Source: Paludibacter sp. | Lineage (GTDB): Bacteria > Bacteroidota > Bacteroidia > Bacteroidales > Paludibacteraceae | Length of the DNA: 64,000 nt | Direction of reading: 5' to 3' | NCBI GenBank assembly: GCA_028710415.1 | Contig: JAQTUE010000004.1 | Span: forward strand, 62,001 to 126,000 | Shown: positions 8,743-16,175 of the stretch, in pieces | How positions within the stretch are numbered: the stretch's first letter is position 1 | How the letters are laid out: each line of letters starts with the position of its first letter | The notes under the pieces: model-generated | What the model was told of the DNA's origin: nothing | Database searches by the model: none | The model's input: only the letters and a program-made list of their open reading frames with translations | Translations under genes and position numbers: made by a program

Positions 8743-9204
8743 TTATTTAATACGAGCTTCGTCCCGTCTTACTTCCCGTTCACAATAATGGCATTTCAAC
8801 ATATATTCCTCATTATGTTTTAATACCATGAACCGCGTTGTTACCGGCTGATTATTGGTGATGCAGTTCGGATTGGTACATTGCACGATTTCGCGAATTT
8901 CATTCGGTAATTTCAGGAGCCTTTTCTCTACTACCAGGTAATCCCTGATGATATTGATCTTGGCATTTGGAGCTATCAAAGCAATTTTATTCGTTTCATC
9001 CTCCGCAAAAGCCCGGTCGGATATCTTGATAATCCCTTTTTTCCCTACTTTGGCACTATCCAGGTTATTGCCAATGGTTATCATATTCTCACAGCAGTCC
9101 AGGTGCAGGATCGAAACCACTTTATACAGTTTATCAGCCGGAATATGATCAATCACAGTACCATTACGCAGGGCTGCAACTTTTAATTTTTTATCTGTTG
9201 TCAT
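8743..9204 (-). CDS. pyrI: Aspartate carbamoyltransferase regulatory chain
   Basis: PyrI is the nucleotide-binding subunit that makes aspartate transcarbamoylase responsive to CTP and ATP. The start is the ATG at 9202-9204 (MTTDKKLKVAALRNGTVIDHIP), which matches the family N-terminus; a GTG six codons further up lies inside a tandem repeat and is unlikely. The N-terminal allosteric domain is followed by the zinc domain with CTNPNC and CHYC (four Cys). About 153 residues, normal length. pyrB lies upstream on the same strand, separated by about 220 bp of repeats. Confidence 0.96.
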   Translation of the reverse strand: MTTDKKLKVAALRNGTVIDHIPADKLYKVVSILHLDCCENMITIGNNLDSAKVGKKGIIKISDRAFAEDETNKIALIAPNAKINIIRDYLVVEKRLLKLPNEIREIVQCTNPNCITNNQPVTTRFMVLKHNEEYMLKCHYCEREVRRDEARIK

Positions 9205-9207
9205 TTT

Positions 9208-9287
9208 AAATACGAATTTCACGAATTAAATACGAATTACACGAAAAATATACAAATTACACGAATTAAATATGAATTACACGAATT
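9208..9287. repeat. Four 20-bp tandem repeats upstream of pyrI
   Basis: Four back-to-back imperfect copies of AAATACGAATTACACGAATT (9208-9227, 9228-9247, 9248-9267, 9268-9287) end 3 bp from the pyrI start codon. They are followed toward pyrB by a second simple-repeat tract (ATGCTCA and TTCCTCA words) near 9340-9420. Confidence 0.85.
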
Positions 9288-9339
9288 AATTCAAATGCCT
9301 GATACTTTATAATCAATAACTTAATCCTAAATACTAAAT

Positions 9340-9420
9340 TCTCGATGCTCAAAACTCAATGCTTGATGCTCAATGCTCAATGCTCATTCCTCATTCCTCA
9401 TTCCTTGCCTCTTGCCTCTT
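9340..9420. repeat. Short-word tandem repeats between pyrB and pyrI
   Basis: Runs of CAATGCT/GATGCTCAATGCTCA, then TCATTCCTCATTCC, then TTGCCTCTTGCCTCTT. These are adjoining microsatellite-like tracts with 7-8 bp words directly after the pyrB stop. Confidence 0.7.
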
Positions 9421-9422
9421 CT

Positions 9423-10328
9423 TCAAATTCCCAACACCTTGCTTACTATCGCCTGCCGGATATACAAACCGTTTTGCGCCTGGCGGAAATAATATGCTTT
9501 TTCATTATTATCTACATCCGGGTCTATTTCCGTGACGCGGGGCAGGGGATGCAGTATTTTCATATTCGGCTTAGTATGGCTGAGCATGGAGTTCTTGAGG
9601 GTATACACGTTTTTTACCCGTTCATACTCCATCAAATCCAGAAAGCGTTCTTTTTGCACCCGGGTCATGTAAAGGATATCCGCATCGTTGAAGTTATCAT
9701 TCAGTTCGTTCACTTCGGTGAATGGTATGTTGTTTTGATTGCAAAATACCTTGTACTCATCAGGTATTTTAAGTTCATCCGGCGCAATGAATTTAAAGGT
9801 AGGGTGAAAATGGGACATGGCCATAATCAGGGAATGTACTGTCCTGCCATATTTTAAGTCGCCCACCACACAGATAGTCATATTCTCAAGCGTTCCCTGT
9901 GTCTTGAAGATAGAATACAGATCCAGCAAAGTCTGCGAGGGATGCTGGTTTGCTCCATCCCCGGCATTGATAATGGGCACAGGTGACACTTCGGAAGCAT
10001 AGCGAGCTGCTCCTTCCAAGGGGTGGCGCATGACGATAGCATCTGCATAACAACTCACCATGTGGATCGTGTCATTCAATGTTTCGCCTTTTGAAGAACT
10101 GCTGGTAGCAGCATCCGAAAAGCCAATGATGGAACCGCCCAGTCGAATAACTGCTGTTTCAAAGCTAAGCCTTGTCCGGGTAGAAGGTTCAAAGAACAGG
10201 GTGGCAATCACTTTTCCATCCAGTGTTTTCCTGTTCGGATTCGCTTCAAATTCAGCTGCCGAAGCCAGGATAGCCAGAATTTCATCTTTGCTGTAATCGG
10301 AAATTGATACTAAACTGTTATTGCTCAT
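9423..10328 (-). CDS. pyrB: Aspartate carbamoyltransferase catalytic chain
   Basis: PyrB condenses carbamoyl phosphate with aspartate, the first committed pyrimidine step. The 301-residue protein carries the carbamoyl-phosphate loop [13 protein letters not shown], the SSSKGETL loop, [18 protein letters not shown] and [10 protein letters not shown]. Cytosolic; it forms the c6r6 holoenzyme with PyrI encoded downstream. Starts at ATG ([12 protein letters not shown]). Normal in every respect. Confidence 0.97.
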   Translation of the reverse strand: MSNNSLVSISDYSKDEILAILASAAEFEANPNRKTLDGKVIATLFFEPSTRTRLSFETAVIRLGGSIIGFSDAATSSSSKGETLNDTIHMVSCYADAIVMRHPLEGAARYASEVSPVPIINAGDGANQHPSQTLLDLYSIFKTQGTLENMTICVVGDLKYGRTVHSLIMAMSHFHPTFKFIAPDELKIPDEYKVFCNQNNIPFTEVNELNDNFNDADILYMTRVQKERFLDLMEYERVKNVYTLKNSMLSHTKPNMKILHPLPRVTEIDPDVDNNEKAYYFRQAQNGLYIRQAIVSKVLGI

Positions 10329-10426
10329 GTGGAATACAATCCACCAAAAGGTGGATTTTGATTAGTTAGTATTGCTATTGTGTTCAAATTTACTTACCTG
10401 AATAGCCCCTTACTACTCAACCTCTG

Positions 10427-10452
10427 TTCCCCTTCAGGGGTTAGGGGTTCTT
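10427..10452. repeat. Dispersed CCCCTTCAGGGG element, copy 4
   Basis: TTCCCCTTCAGGGG followed by TTAGGGGTTCTT. It is the most divergent of the four copies and lies upstream of pyrB. Confidence 0.65.
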
Positions 10453-10460
10453 TTCTTATA

Positions 10461-10504
10461 AAAAAAACCAACACAAATCCCATACGGGTTTATATTGGTT
10501 TTTT
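10461..10504. terminator. Hairpin between yoeB and pyrB
   Basis: AAAAAACCAA pairs with TTGGTTTTTT, and inside it ACAAATCCC pairs with GGGTTTAT around ATAC. T-runs on both strands. It can end the yefM-yoeB transcript before pyrB. Confidence 0.65.
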
Positions 10505-10647
10505 ACAATTTCTTAGGGGCAACTTTTCTATGCAACCAGTTTGCTGTGAGTTGCTTTGTTCGAAAAAATATTTAAAGTTTCTCGTATTCATTTCGACAAC
10601 AAAGATAGTCGTTTTATTTGGAATAATGAGTGCAAACTATCATTTTT

Positions 10648-10905
10648 TCAATCGTAATGGAATCTGCATTTGACAATCAGTATCTCAGACTCTTTCACCT
10701 GATAAATCAATCTGTGTTCTTCATTTATCCTACGTGACCAAAACCCCTTATACTTAAACTTTAAGGGTTCAGGTTTTCCTATCCCTGAAAATGGATCTCT
10801 GGAAATGTCTTTTAGTAAGTCATTGATCCTTTTTAGCGTTTTTTTGTCAGTTGCCTGCCAATACAGGTAATCTTCCCATGATTGGTCTACAAAAATATAC
10901 TTCAT
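10648..10905 (-). CDS. yoeB: YoeB-family toxin (ribosome-dependent mRNA interferase)
   Basis: An 85-residue RelE-fold toxin. It begins KYIFVDQSWEDYLYW and ends RFHYD, with PLKFKYKGFWSRRINEEHRLIYQV in the middle, matching the Txe/YoeB family including the conserved Glu, Arg and C-terminal His used for mRNA cleavage at the ribosome. Its start overlaps the stop of the antitoxin gene (ATGA), the usual translational coupling. No truncation, so an active toxin is expected. Confidence 0.93.
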   Translation of the reverse strand: MKYIFVDQSWEDYLYWQATDKKTLKRINDLLKDISRDPFSGIGKPEPLKFKYKGFWSRRINEEHRLIYQVKESEILIVKCRFHYD

Positions 10906-11156
10906 TCTTCAATTAATTCTTTGGAGAATGAATTTCCTGTTTTTAAATTCTCAATAGCAGCATCAAGCCTTTTTTCATTTGATTTTGAAGAAAGTTCGTA
11001 TTGAGTTTCATTTAGGGAATTGTATTCATCTAAAGACATGATGACCACTCCGCTATCTTTTCCCCGATTAATAATCAATGTTTCAAAGTTTTCAGTTACT
11101 TTGTCCAGATAGCTTTTTATATCTTTTCTGAAATCTGATATTGATGTTGTTAACAT
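10902..11156 (-). CDS. yefM: YefM/Phd-family antitoxin
   Basis: An 84-residue antitoxin with the Phd/YefM DNA-binding domain (TTSISDFRKDIKSYLDKVTENFETLIINRG...VVIMSLDEYNSLNETQYEL) and a flexible acidic C-terminal part that wraps the toxin. I chose the Met of MLTTSISDF, aligned with the MxTxSYSE start of other YefM proteins. An ATG six codons upstream (11172-11174) abuts the operator and is less likely. It neutralises YoeB and, with it, represses the operon. Confidence 0.9.
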   Translation of the reverse strand: MLTTSISDFRKDIKSYLDKVTENFETLIINRGKDSGVVIMSLDEYNSLNETQYELSSKSNEKRLDAAIENLKTGNSFSKELIEE

Positions 11157-11174
11157 GGCTATATAATTTATCAT

Positions 11175-11204
11175 TGTACAATATTATGTACAAATATACG
11201 TACA
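11175..11204 (-). promoter_or_regulatory. YefM-YoeB operator: three GTAC cores at 12-bp spacing
   Basis: TGTACA at 11175-11180, TGTACA at 11187-11192 and CGTACA at 11199-11204. The GTAC centres are exactly 12 bp apart. The yefM-yoeB operator of E. coli uses paired palindromes with a TGTACA core. The middle core overlaps the promoter -7 box, which explains repression. Confidence 0.75.
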
Positions 11205-11221
11205 ACAATTAGTTTTTCCAA
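11191..11221 (-). promoter_or_regulatory. Promoter of yefM-yoeB
   Basis: On the minus strand TTG (11219-11221), a 20-nt spacer and TATATTTG (11191-11198). It matches the Bacteroidota consensus and has the same spacing as the marR promoter. The operator cores overlap it. Confidence 0.7.
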
Positions 11222-11246
11222 CTAAAACTATTAAAATTTATTCTAT

Positions 11247-11852
11247 TTAACTTTCTGATATTTCAATCACAAGCCCTATTATTTTATCTAGTTTTAAGCA
11301 TAGTAAGTCTTTTTCCTGTTTGCGAATAGAAAGTGTCATAGTACACTGATTATCAAATGTCTGTTGAAGTATTTGTGCGTTAGTGTCTTTGATAATGCGC
11401 ATAACGTCGTTTAATAGTATATAATCGAAATTGATGCAAATGGTTTCATCCACTGTTTTTTCAATGATCTCAGCCTGATTCAGGGCATGGGCGGCTGCTT
11501 CCCTGTAGGCAACGGTCAAACCTCCGGTTCCCAATAAAATTCCTCCAAAATACCGCACCACTACAACCAGTATATTCGTGAGTTCCCTGGAATTGATTTG
11601 CCCCAGTATCGGCCTTCCCGCTGTTCCTGAAGGTTCCCCATCATCATTTGCCCGCCATTCTTTCCTTTCCGCACCAAGCATATAGGCATAACAAACGTGC
11701 CGGGCATCGTAATAATCCTTTTTGAAAGTCTTTGTCAGTTCTTTCACTTCATCGGTCGTATTCACAGGTATCGCAAACGAAAGAAATTTACTGCCTTTTT
11801 CTTTGTAAATTCCGTCTGTTCTGGATGTAATGGTTTTGTATGTATCGGACAT
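11247..11852 (-). CDS. YigZ/IMPACT-family protein (UPF0029)
   Basis: A 201-residue protein with the family signature ...HVCYAYMLGAERKEWRANDDGEPSGTAGRPILGQI and YFGGILLGTGGLTVAYREAA, followed by the small C-terminal ferredoxin-like domain (DUF1949-like). Bacterial YigZ proteins are soluble and of uncertain role; the eukaryotic relative IMPACT binds GCN1 in the translational stress response. Single gene; no clear link to the toxin-antitoxin pair on one side or the curli locus on the other. Confidence 0.9.
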   Translation of the reverse strand: MSDTYKTITSRTDGIYKEKGSKFLSFAIPVNTTDEVKELTKTFKKDYYDARHVCYAYMLGAERKEWRANDDGEPSGTAGRPILGQINSRELTNILVVVVRYFGGILLGTGGLTVAYREAAAHALNQAEIIEKTVDETICINFDYILLNDVMRIIKDTNAQILQQTFDNQCTMTLSIRKQEKDLLCLKLDKIIGLVIEISES

Positions 11853-12873
11853 TCTTGTGTTGAATCTATAAATGTAGCAATGTTTGTTAGTATACTTTGC
11901 AAAGATAAGAAATGTAAAGAATATGAAGATGAATAATTTAAATATTCGGTTTTATGGGTACATTGTGGAGGAACGATGATTCTTTTATATTGGAATAATT
12001 TAAAATTGCATTTTTTGAATTATATGTTCGATTGATAATCACACTTAAATATTATATATTCCTACCGGCAAGTTATATATGTATAAATTTAACTGACATT
12101 TTGGATTGGAAAGAAATCTGCGGGAAATTATACGGCGATATTTAAATTTCCATCCTCTGAATTCGGTCTGCATTTGCTTTAGGTTCCGAGGGGGTTGCCT
12201 GGGGGTTGGCTGGGGGTTGCCTGGGGGTTCCGAGGGCCCTGACCCTCGGAACCCCCAGGCAACCCCCAGGAAATCCTTATTGAACCCCCTCTAAACATAG
12301 ACCGACTCTATTCCAATTAGTGGATCGTTAAGAATCCTTTTTTACTCCCATTCCCATTTTGGACTAAAAGCCGGATTACTGTTTTATGTATTAATATATC
12401 AATATTAAAAAAATAATTGTAAAATAATACGTTTAGAATAATATACACAAGATAACATATATAAGGTAAATAAAACATTACTAGTGTTAATTATATAGGT
12501 TTCACTAACTGCTCCGGATTAAGAATGAGATTTTTTAGAAAATAATCAACAGGTTGAAGATGGTAAAAAGTACTACGTTTAAATTGCAATAAATGCCACA
12601 TGTAAAGCAGTTGTAGTTTTAGTATTAAAATGACTGATTTTTATCCATATTATTCAGCTTTATATCAACTTTGTTGAATAGTAATGAGATTATAATGCAG
12701 TATACCAGATAATTAAAAGCAATTGAAATTTTATAAAATATTGGATTAATATTCCTGTATTATGCGATGATGGATGAGCTGAATGTTCCAATTCAGGCCT
12801 TGCAAACAAATTATTTAAGTCTTTCAGTCTACTTGTACTACGTCCGTACTACTACATTTGACTTACGAAAAAC
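11853..12873. other. Long intergenic region before the curli locus
   Basis: About 1 kb, mostly very AT-rich with no convincing gene. A 62-codon open frame at 12106-12294 is just the translation of a GC-rich repeat. Contents seen are the G-run hairpin at 12190-12269 and, at the right end, the conserved upstream blocks of the curli unit. Confidence 0.6.
12190..12269. repeat. GC-rich hairpin with 11-bp G-run repeats (G-quadruplex motif)
   Basis: Four runs of five G begin at 12190, 12201, 12212 and 12223, exactly 11 bp apart, with 6-nt linkers (TTGCCT, TTGGCT, TTGCCT). A 27-bp left arm (12210-12236) is the perfect reverse complement of 12243-12269, with a 6-nt loop. The block is an extreme GC island in AT-rich DNA. 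It can form either a very stable hairpin or an intramolecular G-quadruplex. Confidence 0.85.
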
Positions 12874-13016
12874 AAAAGGATTACTACAGAATGCTTACTT
12901 TGTCTGAATCTGCTGCTACTTCTTACGTAATGAATTTACTCCTATAAATTAAATAAAATAGTTCTTTTTGAGTATTCGGTCAATGAATTAAAAAAATAAT
13001 TTTACAGCATTAAAAT
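12874..13016 (+). promoter_or_regulatory. Conserved upstream region of curli unit 1
   Basis: Four blocks recur upstream of curli unit 2 in the same order and at identical spacing: AAAAGGATTAC (12874), AATTTACTCCTATAAA (12933, +59), TATTCGG (12973, +99) and TAATTTTACAGCAT (12997, +123). The surrounding sequence is not conserved, so these look like regulator or polymerase contacts. A fifth shared stretch sits next to the start codon at 13080-13106. Confidence 0.7.
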
Positions 13017-13079
13017 AATAAAGATTAATATATATAAAAACAAGTAAAAAAAGTGCTGTTAATATATTAATCAATGGAA

Positions 13080-13106
13080 ACTTAAACTAGTATAAAATAA
13101 AGCAAC
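13080..13106 (+). promoter_or_regulatory. Conserved leader next to the start codon, unit 1
   Basis: ACTTAAACTAGTATAAAAT then AAAGCAAC before ATG. Nearly the same stretch precedes the paralogue at 19567 (19540-19566). It has no TAnnTTTG box, so it may be a translation enhancer or an alternative-sigma element. Confidence 0.55.
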
Positions 13107-13496
13107 ATGGTGAAGATTAATTTTTATACGGGTTTTCTGGCACTGGCAATCAGTATATACTCTATATCTGACACTTTAGCAACCGAAAGGCAGAAGCGGA
13201 AAGGTACTGCCAAGTACAAAACCATGGCAAACTATCCGGCAAGGGCTTCTCCCGGGTCCCGAGCTTCCCCGGAAGACACCACACAGTATTCAATCCGTAT
13301 GGAAGGACAGTCGAATGATATTACTATAAATGGTAAGAAAATGAGTACTACCCCTGACACAACTGAAAAACAAAATAACATTCGGGTTCGTGGAGAAGGA
13401 AATACCGTTACAATCAATCAAACTGACCTGAAGTCGGAAGTGACTATCTCCCAGCAAGGGAAAGACAATAACATAAAAATAATTCAAAAAAAATAG
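13107..13496 (+). CDS. Small curlin-like protein, unit 1 (CsgB-like candidate)
   Basis: A 129-residue secreted protein: signal-like N-terminus to about residue 25, a basic linker, the motif YPARASPG, then three or four short curlin-like strands (NDITINGK, NNIRVRGEGNTVTINQ, SEVTISQQGKDNNIKIIQ). Only the last part carries the QxGxxNxxxxxQ pattern of curlins. It is the first gene of the unit, 42 bp before the main subunit gene, and has a paralogue in the same position of unit 2 (19567). In curli operons the gene before the major subunit is often the nucleator CsgB, so a nucleator or cap role is possible but not shown. Confidence 0.7.
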   Translation: MVKINFYTGFLALAISIYSISDTLATERQKRKGTAKYKTMANYPARASPGSRASPEDTTQYSIRMEGQSNDITINGKKMSTTPDTTEKQNNIRVRGEGNTVTINQTDLKSEVTISQQGKDNNIKIIQKK

Positions 13497-13538
13497 TTTT
13501 AAACAAAAATCAATTTTAACAATTTAAAAACCAAAATC

Positions 13539-14477
13539 ATGAAAAAGTTAAGTTTTATTTTAGCAATGGCACTGGCAACAAGTTTTGCAATGGCACAACA
13601 CGTAGAAAAAGTAACTCAAACAGGTACTGCAAATGTAACTACTGTAGACCAGAGTTTCGGTGGATCAGGTACAGTATTAAATGGCAATGAAGCCTATGTA
13701 ACTCAGACTGGTTATAAGAACGTTGCCGATGTTGATCAAAAAAACAATGGCTACGGTGGATCACAACACCGCGCTGATGTTATGTCAATTGGGAATGAAA
13801 ATAATGCAGTTATTTTTCAGGATCTGGAAGACAGAGGTAACGCCATCATCGATCAACTGGGAAATAAAAATGATGCAAACATTCATCAGGTAGGTAATTT
13901 TAGTGCCGGTGCTCCATTAGATGGTGCTTATGATGCATTTGCTTATCAACACGGTGATGACAATGATATCGTAATTGATATCTACGGAACAAATTCTACC
14001 GCTTATGCTTACCAGGCTGGAAATGATAATGATATCACCCAGTTACTTGGATCTGCACTAGGACAAAAAGTGGAAAATACCAATTTCTGGGCAAGACAAT
14101 TTGGTAACGATAATGAAGCTTTACAAACCATTGAAGGAGAAGGCTGGGCCGGTGGTATCCAGGTAAACTTTAACGAAGGTCGTATTAATCAGGTTGGTAA
14201 TGACAACTACGCTGAACAGAAAATGTTGGATGATATTTTACCTGTTGCAAATCTTTTTGCAGCCGTTGATCAATTGGGAGATGGCAATAAATCTTATTCA
14301 ACTCAATCAGGGCAGAATGATTGGACTTCACTATCCCAAACAGGTGATGAAAATTTCGCAGACATGACACAAATGGGTTCGTTTAACCATGCACAAGTAA
14401 TTCAGAATTTAGATTCTAATTCTGCTATTAATGCTCAAATTGGCGCAAACAACACATTGCATGTAGTACAAAATTAA
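13539..14477 (+). CDS. Curlin-repeat major fibre subunit candidate, unit 1 (CsgA-like)
   Basis: A 312-residue protein with signal peptide MKKLSFILAMALATSFAMAQ and about a dozen imperfect curlin units of roughly 20-25 residues, such as VTQTGYKNVADVDQ, IDQLGNKNDANIHQVG, ARQFGNDNEALQ, INQVGNDNYAEQ and LSQTGDENFADMTQ. Each unit forms a strand-turn-strand layer in the beta-solenoid of curli amyloid. It ends INAQIGANNTLHVVQN, a capping pattern shared with the paralogue at 19979. Longer than E. coli CsgA (five repeats). Secretion through the CsgG channel encoded at 25640 is expected. A hairpin follows the gene. Confidence 0.87.
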   Translation: MKKLSFILAMALATSFAMAQHVEKVTQTGTANVTTVDQSFGGSGTVLNGNEAYVTQTGYKNVADVDQKNNGYGGSQHRADVMSIGNENNAVIFQDLEDRGNAIIDQLGNKNDANIHQVGNFSAGAPLDGAYDAFAYQHGDDNDIVIDIYGTNSTAYAYQAGNDNDITQLLGSALGQKVENTNFWARQFGNDNEALQTIEGEGWAGGIQVNFNEGRINQVGNDNYAEQKMLDDILPVANLFAAVDQLGDGNKSYSTQSGQNDWTSLSQTGDENFADMTQMGSFNHAQVIQNLDSNSAINAQIGANNTLHVVQN

Positions 14478-14537
14478 TTCATGCACCAGCTGAATAGTTG
14501 ATTGGGCAAGTTCCTGACTACTAACAGTAATGGTAAA

Positions 14538-14563
14538 ACCCCGATCCGAAAAAAGGGTCGGGG
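14538..14563 (+). terminator. Hairpin after the first CsgA-like gene
   Basis: ACCCCGATCC and GGGTCGGGGT pair (one G-U) around GAAAAAAG. No T-run follows, so it is more likely a processing or attenuation hairpin that stabilises the subunit mRNA than a full stop. The paralogous gene at 19979 has a hairpin in the same place. Confidence 0.6.
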
Positions 14564-14609
14564 TAAATGCCAAGTAATGAACATAATAAAAACGATTAAA
14601 ACCTAGATT

Positions 14610-15647
14610 ATGAAGAAGTTAACGTTTATTTTAATCGCATTGTTAGCTATCGGGATTTTAAAGGCCGGGAATAATACATCAACCGTGAATCAGTTTGGGG
14701 TGAATGTAGCAACAGTCCTTCAGATTGGAGAGTTTAACGGTGCTTTGATCCAACAAGGATTTTTAGGTGCGTTTGTTACAAACAATTATCAACCTGTTCA
14801 TCCAAATGACTGGATAGAAGGATCTTATATTGTTCAGACCGGAAAATACAATACTGCATCATCCACGGTCCATACCAGCAATAATGGTACCAGTATTTTT
14901 CAACTAGGGAATTCAAATACAGCTACTCAGGATGTAGGAAGTTTCTACGAAGAAACCAAAAGTATCACTAAAATGGGCCTGGACATTGATCAGATAGGGA
15001 ATGGAAACCTGGCAAACCAGCAAACATTTTTGAGCTTTGGAGCCTATGGAGTGCAAGGGTTGACTATCTCCCAAACCGGAAAAAACAATGTGGCCGATCA
15101 GGTAAGCGTTGGAGGCATGAAACAGGAGCAACATATCGTTCAGATTGGGAATAATAATAACAATCCAACGATAAGCCTGAATGCTTTCAATCTTAGTGCT
15201 ACTACCCTGGACAATCCGCTCACTAAATTAGCCTTTAAATTTGATAATGGAAGTGTCGGTGTTGTTTCACTCCCTATGACCCAATATTCCAATCAGGTTT
15301 TAGGATCTGCCAGGATGACGGTAATTGGAAATAATAACAATACCTATCAATTTCAGGAATATACCGATTTATCTACAAAAGGTCAAAATGATGCTTCGTT
15401 GTGCTTAACCGGTAACCGTAATAATGTAGCCCAGGGTCAATTAGGAGAATTCAATAATTCAGATATTGATATGCTAGGCAGTAGAAACGTTATTTCAACC
15501 AGTCAAAACGGAGAATTTAATACTATAGATATAGAAGTAATCGGTTCTTCGAATGTTGCTGGAATACAACAATCAGGAGATTACAACAGTGCAAAAGTCT
15601 TGCAAAAAGGGAATGATAATTTCGTAAAGGTGGTACAAAATTTTTAA
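14610..15647 (+). CDS. Curlin-repeat protein (CsgA-like)
   Basis: A 345-residue secreted protein: signal peptide MKKLTFILIALLAIGILKAG, then curlin units such as VNQFGVNVATVLQIGEFNGALIQ, VQTGKYNTAS, IDQIGNGNLANQQ, ISQTGKNNVADQ, IVQIGNNNNN, and a compact C-terminal group ending VLQKGNDNFVKVVQNF. Two stretches of about 25-40 residues without the pattern interrupt the array (around 30-50 and 190-230), so surface loops are likely. No equivalent gene is present in unit 2. A hairpin at 15711-15732 follows. Confidence 0.83.
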   Translation: MKKLTFILIALLAIGILKAGNNTSTVNQFGVNVATVLQIGEFNGALIQQGFLGAFVTNNYQPVHPNDWIEGSYIVQTGKYNTASSTVHTSNNGTSIFQLGNSNTATQDVGSFYEETKSITKMGLDIDQIGNGNLANQQTFLSFGAYGVQGLTISQTGKNNVADQVSVGGMKQEQHIVQIGNNNNNPTISLNAFNLSATTLDNPLTKLAFKFDNGSVGVVSLPMTQYSNQVLGSARMTVIGNNNNTYQFQEYTDLSTKGQNDASLCLTGNRNNVAQGQLGEFNNSDIDMLGSRNVISTSQNGEFNTIDIEVIGSSNVAGIQQSGDYNSAKVLQKGNDNFVKVVQNF

Positions 15648-15710
15648 GGTATTTCTGTCAGCATTAAGTTGAAGTAGATTCATCTCCTATTTCAAACTGT
15701 GATATTAAAT

Positions 15711-15732
15711 CCCTGTCTTTCAATAGACAGGG
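15711..15732 (+). terminator. Hairpin after the second curlin gene
   Basis: CCCTGTCT and AGACAGGG pair around a 6-nt loop, followed by TAATTA rather than a T-run. Probably an attenuator or mRNA 3' stabiliser, like the one at 14538. Confidence 0.55.
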
Positions 15733-15778
15733 TAATTACTGAAATAATTAATATCATACACAGTTTATACTTTGATTC

Positions 15779-16072
15779 ATGAACAGGTTAAATTTTATTG
15801 TAGGCTTTGCCTTTATGGCAAGTGCGGTACTTGCTCAAAACAATTCAGAAGTTGTAAACCAGACAGGGAATGACCATACTGCAAAAGTTGTGCAAACAGG
15901 TTTTTCGAATGATGCAACGGTTGATCAATGTGGAGGTAACTGTCTTCACTTCAATCCCGAAGAAGGCAGAATGCCCAATATTTACGGTGTTGGTAAAATC
16001 ACTGGAAGGAAACCGGACGGGGAAATATCACACAAGGAAAATAAAAAAATCAGTTTATTTCCATTTAAATAA
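15779..16072 (+). CDS. Short curlin-repeat protein, possibly degenerate
   Basis: A 97-residue protein with signal peptide MNRLNFIVGFAFMASAVLAQ, two curlin units (VVNQTGNDHTAKVVQTGFSNDATVDQ) and then an unrelated tail that includes CGGNC and a Lys-rich end. The repeats stop abruptly where a longer array would be expected. It may be a truncated former subunit with a new tail, or a genuine short chain-capping protein. The Cys pair is unusual, because the other curlins here have essentially no Cys. Confidence 0.6.
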   Translation: MNRLNFIVGFAFMASAVLAQNNSEVVNQTGNDHTAKVVQTGFSNDATVDQCGGNCLHFNPEEGRMPNIYGVGKITGRKPDGEISHKENKKISLFPFK

Positions 16073-16175
16073 CTGGATTGAAGAATCCTATTTTCAAGCT
16101 AATCAATAGAAAATAGCTTTAACAAAAGAAAAACCAGTAATGGTATAAGTTAAATAAATAAAAATACCGAAGAAT

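Noticed and set aside
9205..9222. GTG start adding six residues to PyrI
   Set aside because: It lies within a tandem repeat and the family N-terminus fits the ATG at 9202-9204.
9208..9287. Possible CRISPR or iteron origin
   Set aside because: Units are contiguous without spacers, and no replication gene is nearby; the chromosomal pyr genes lie on both sides.
12190..12269. Possible CRISPR array
   Set aside because: The repeat is 11 bp without spacers and ends in a hairpin; no cas gene is near.
12106..12294. 62-codon open frame on the plus strand
   Set aside because: It is the translation of the GC-rich repeat and hairpin; composition and content are not protein-like.
16073..16175. Continuation of the short curlin gene in another frame
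   Set aside because: No curlin-like units appear in any frame after 16072, so a simple frameshift does not explain its short length.
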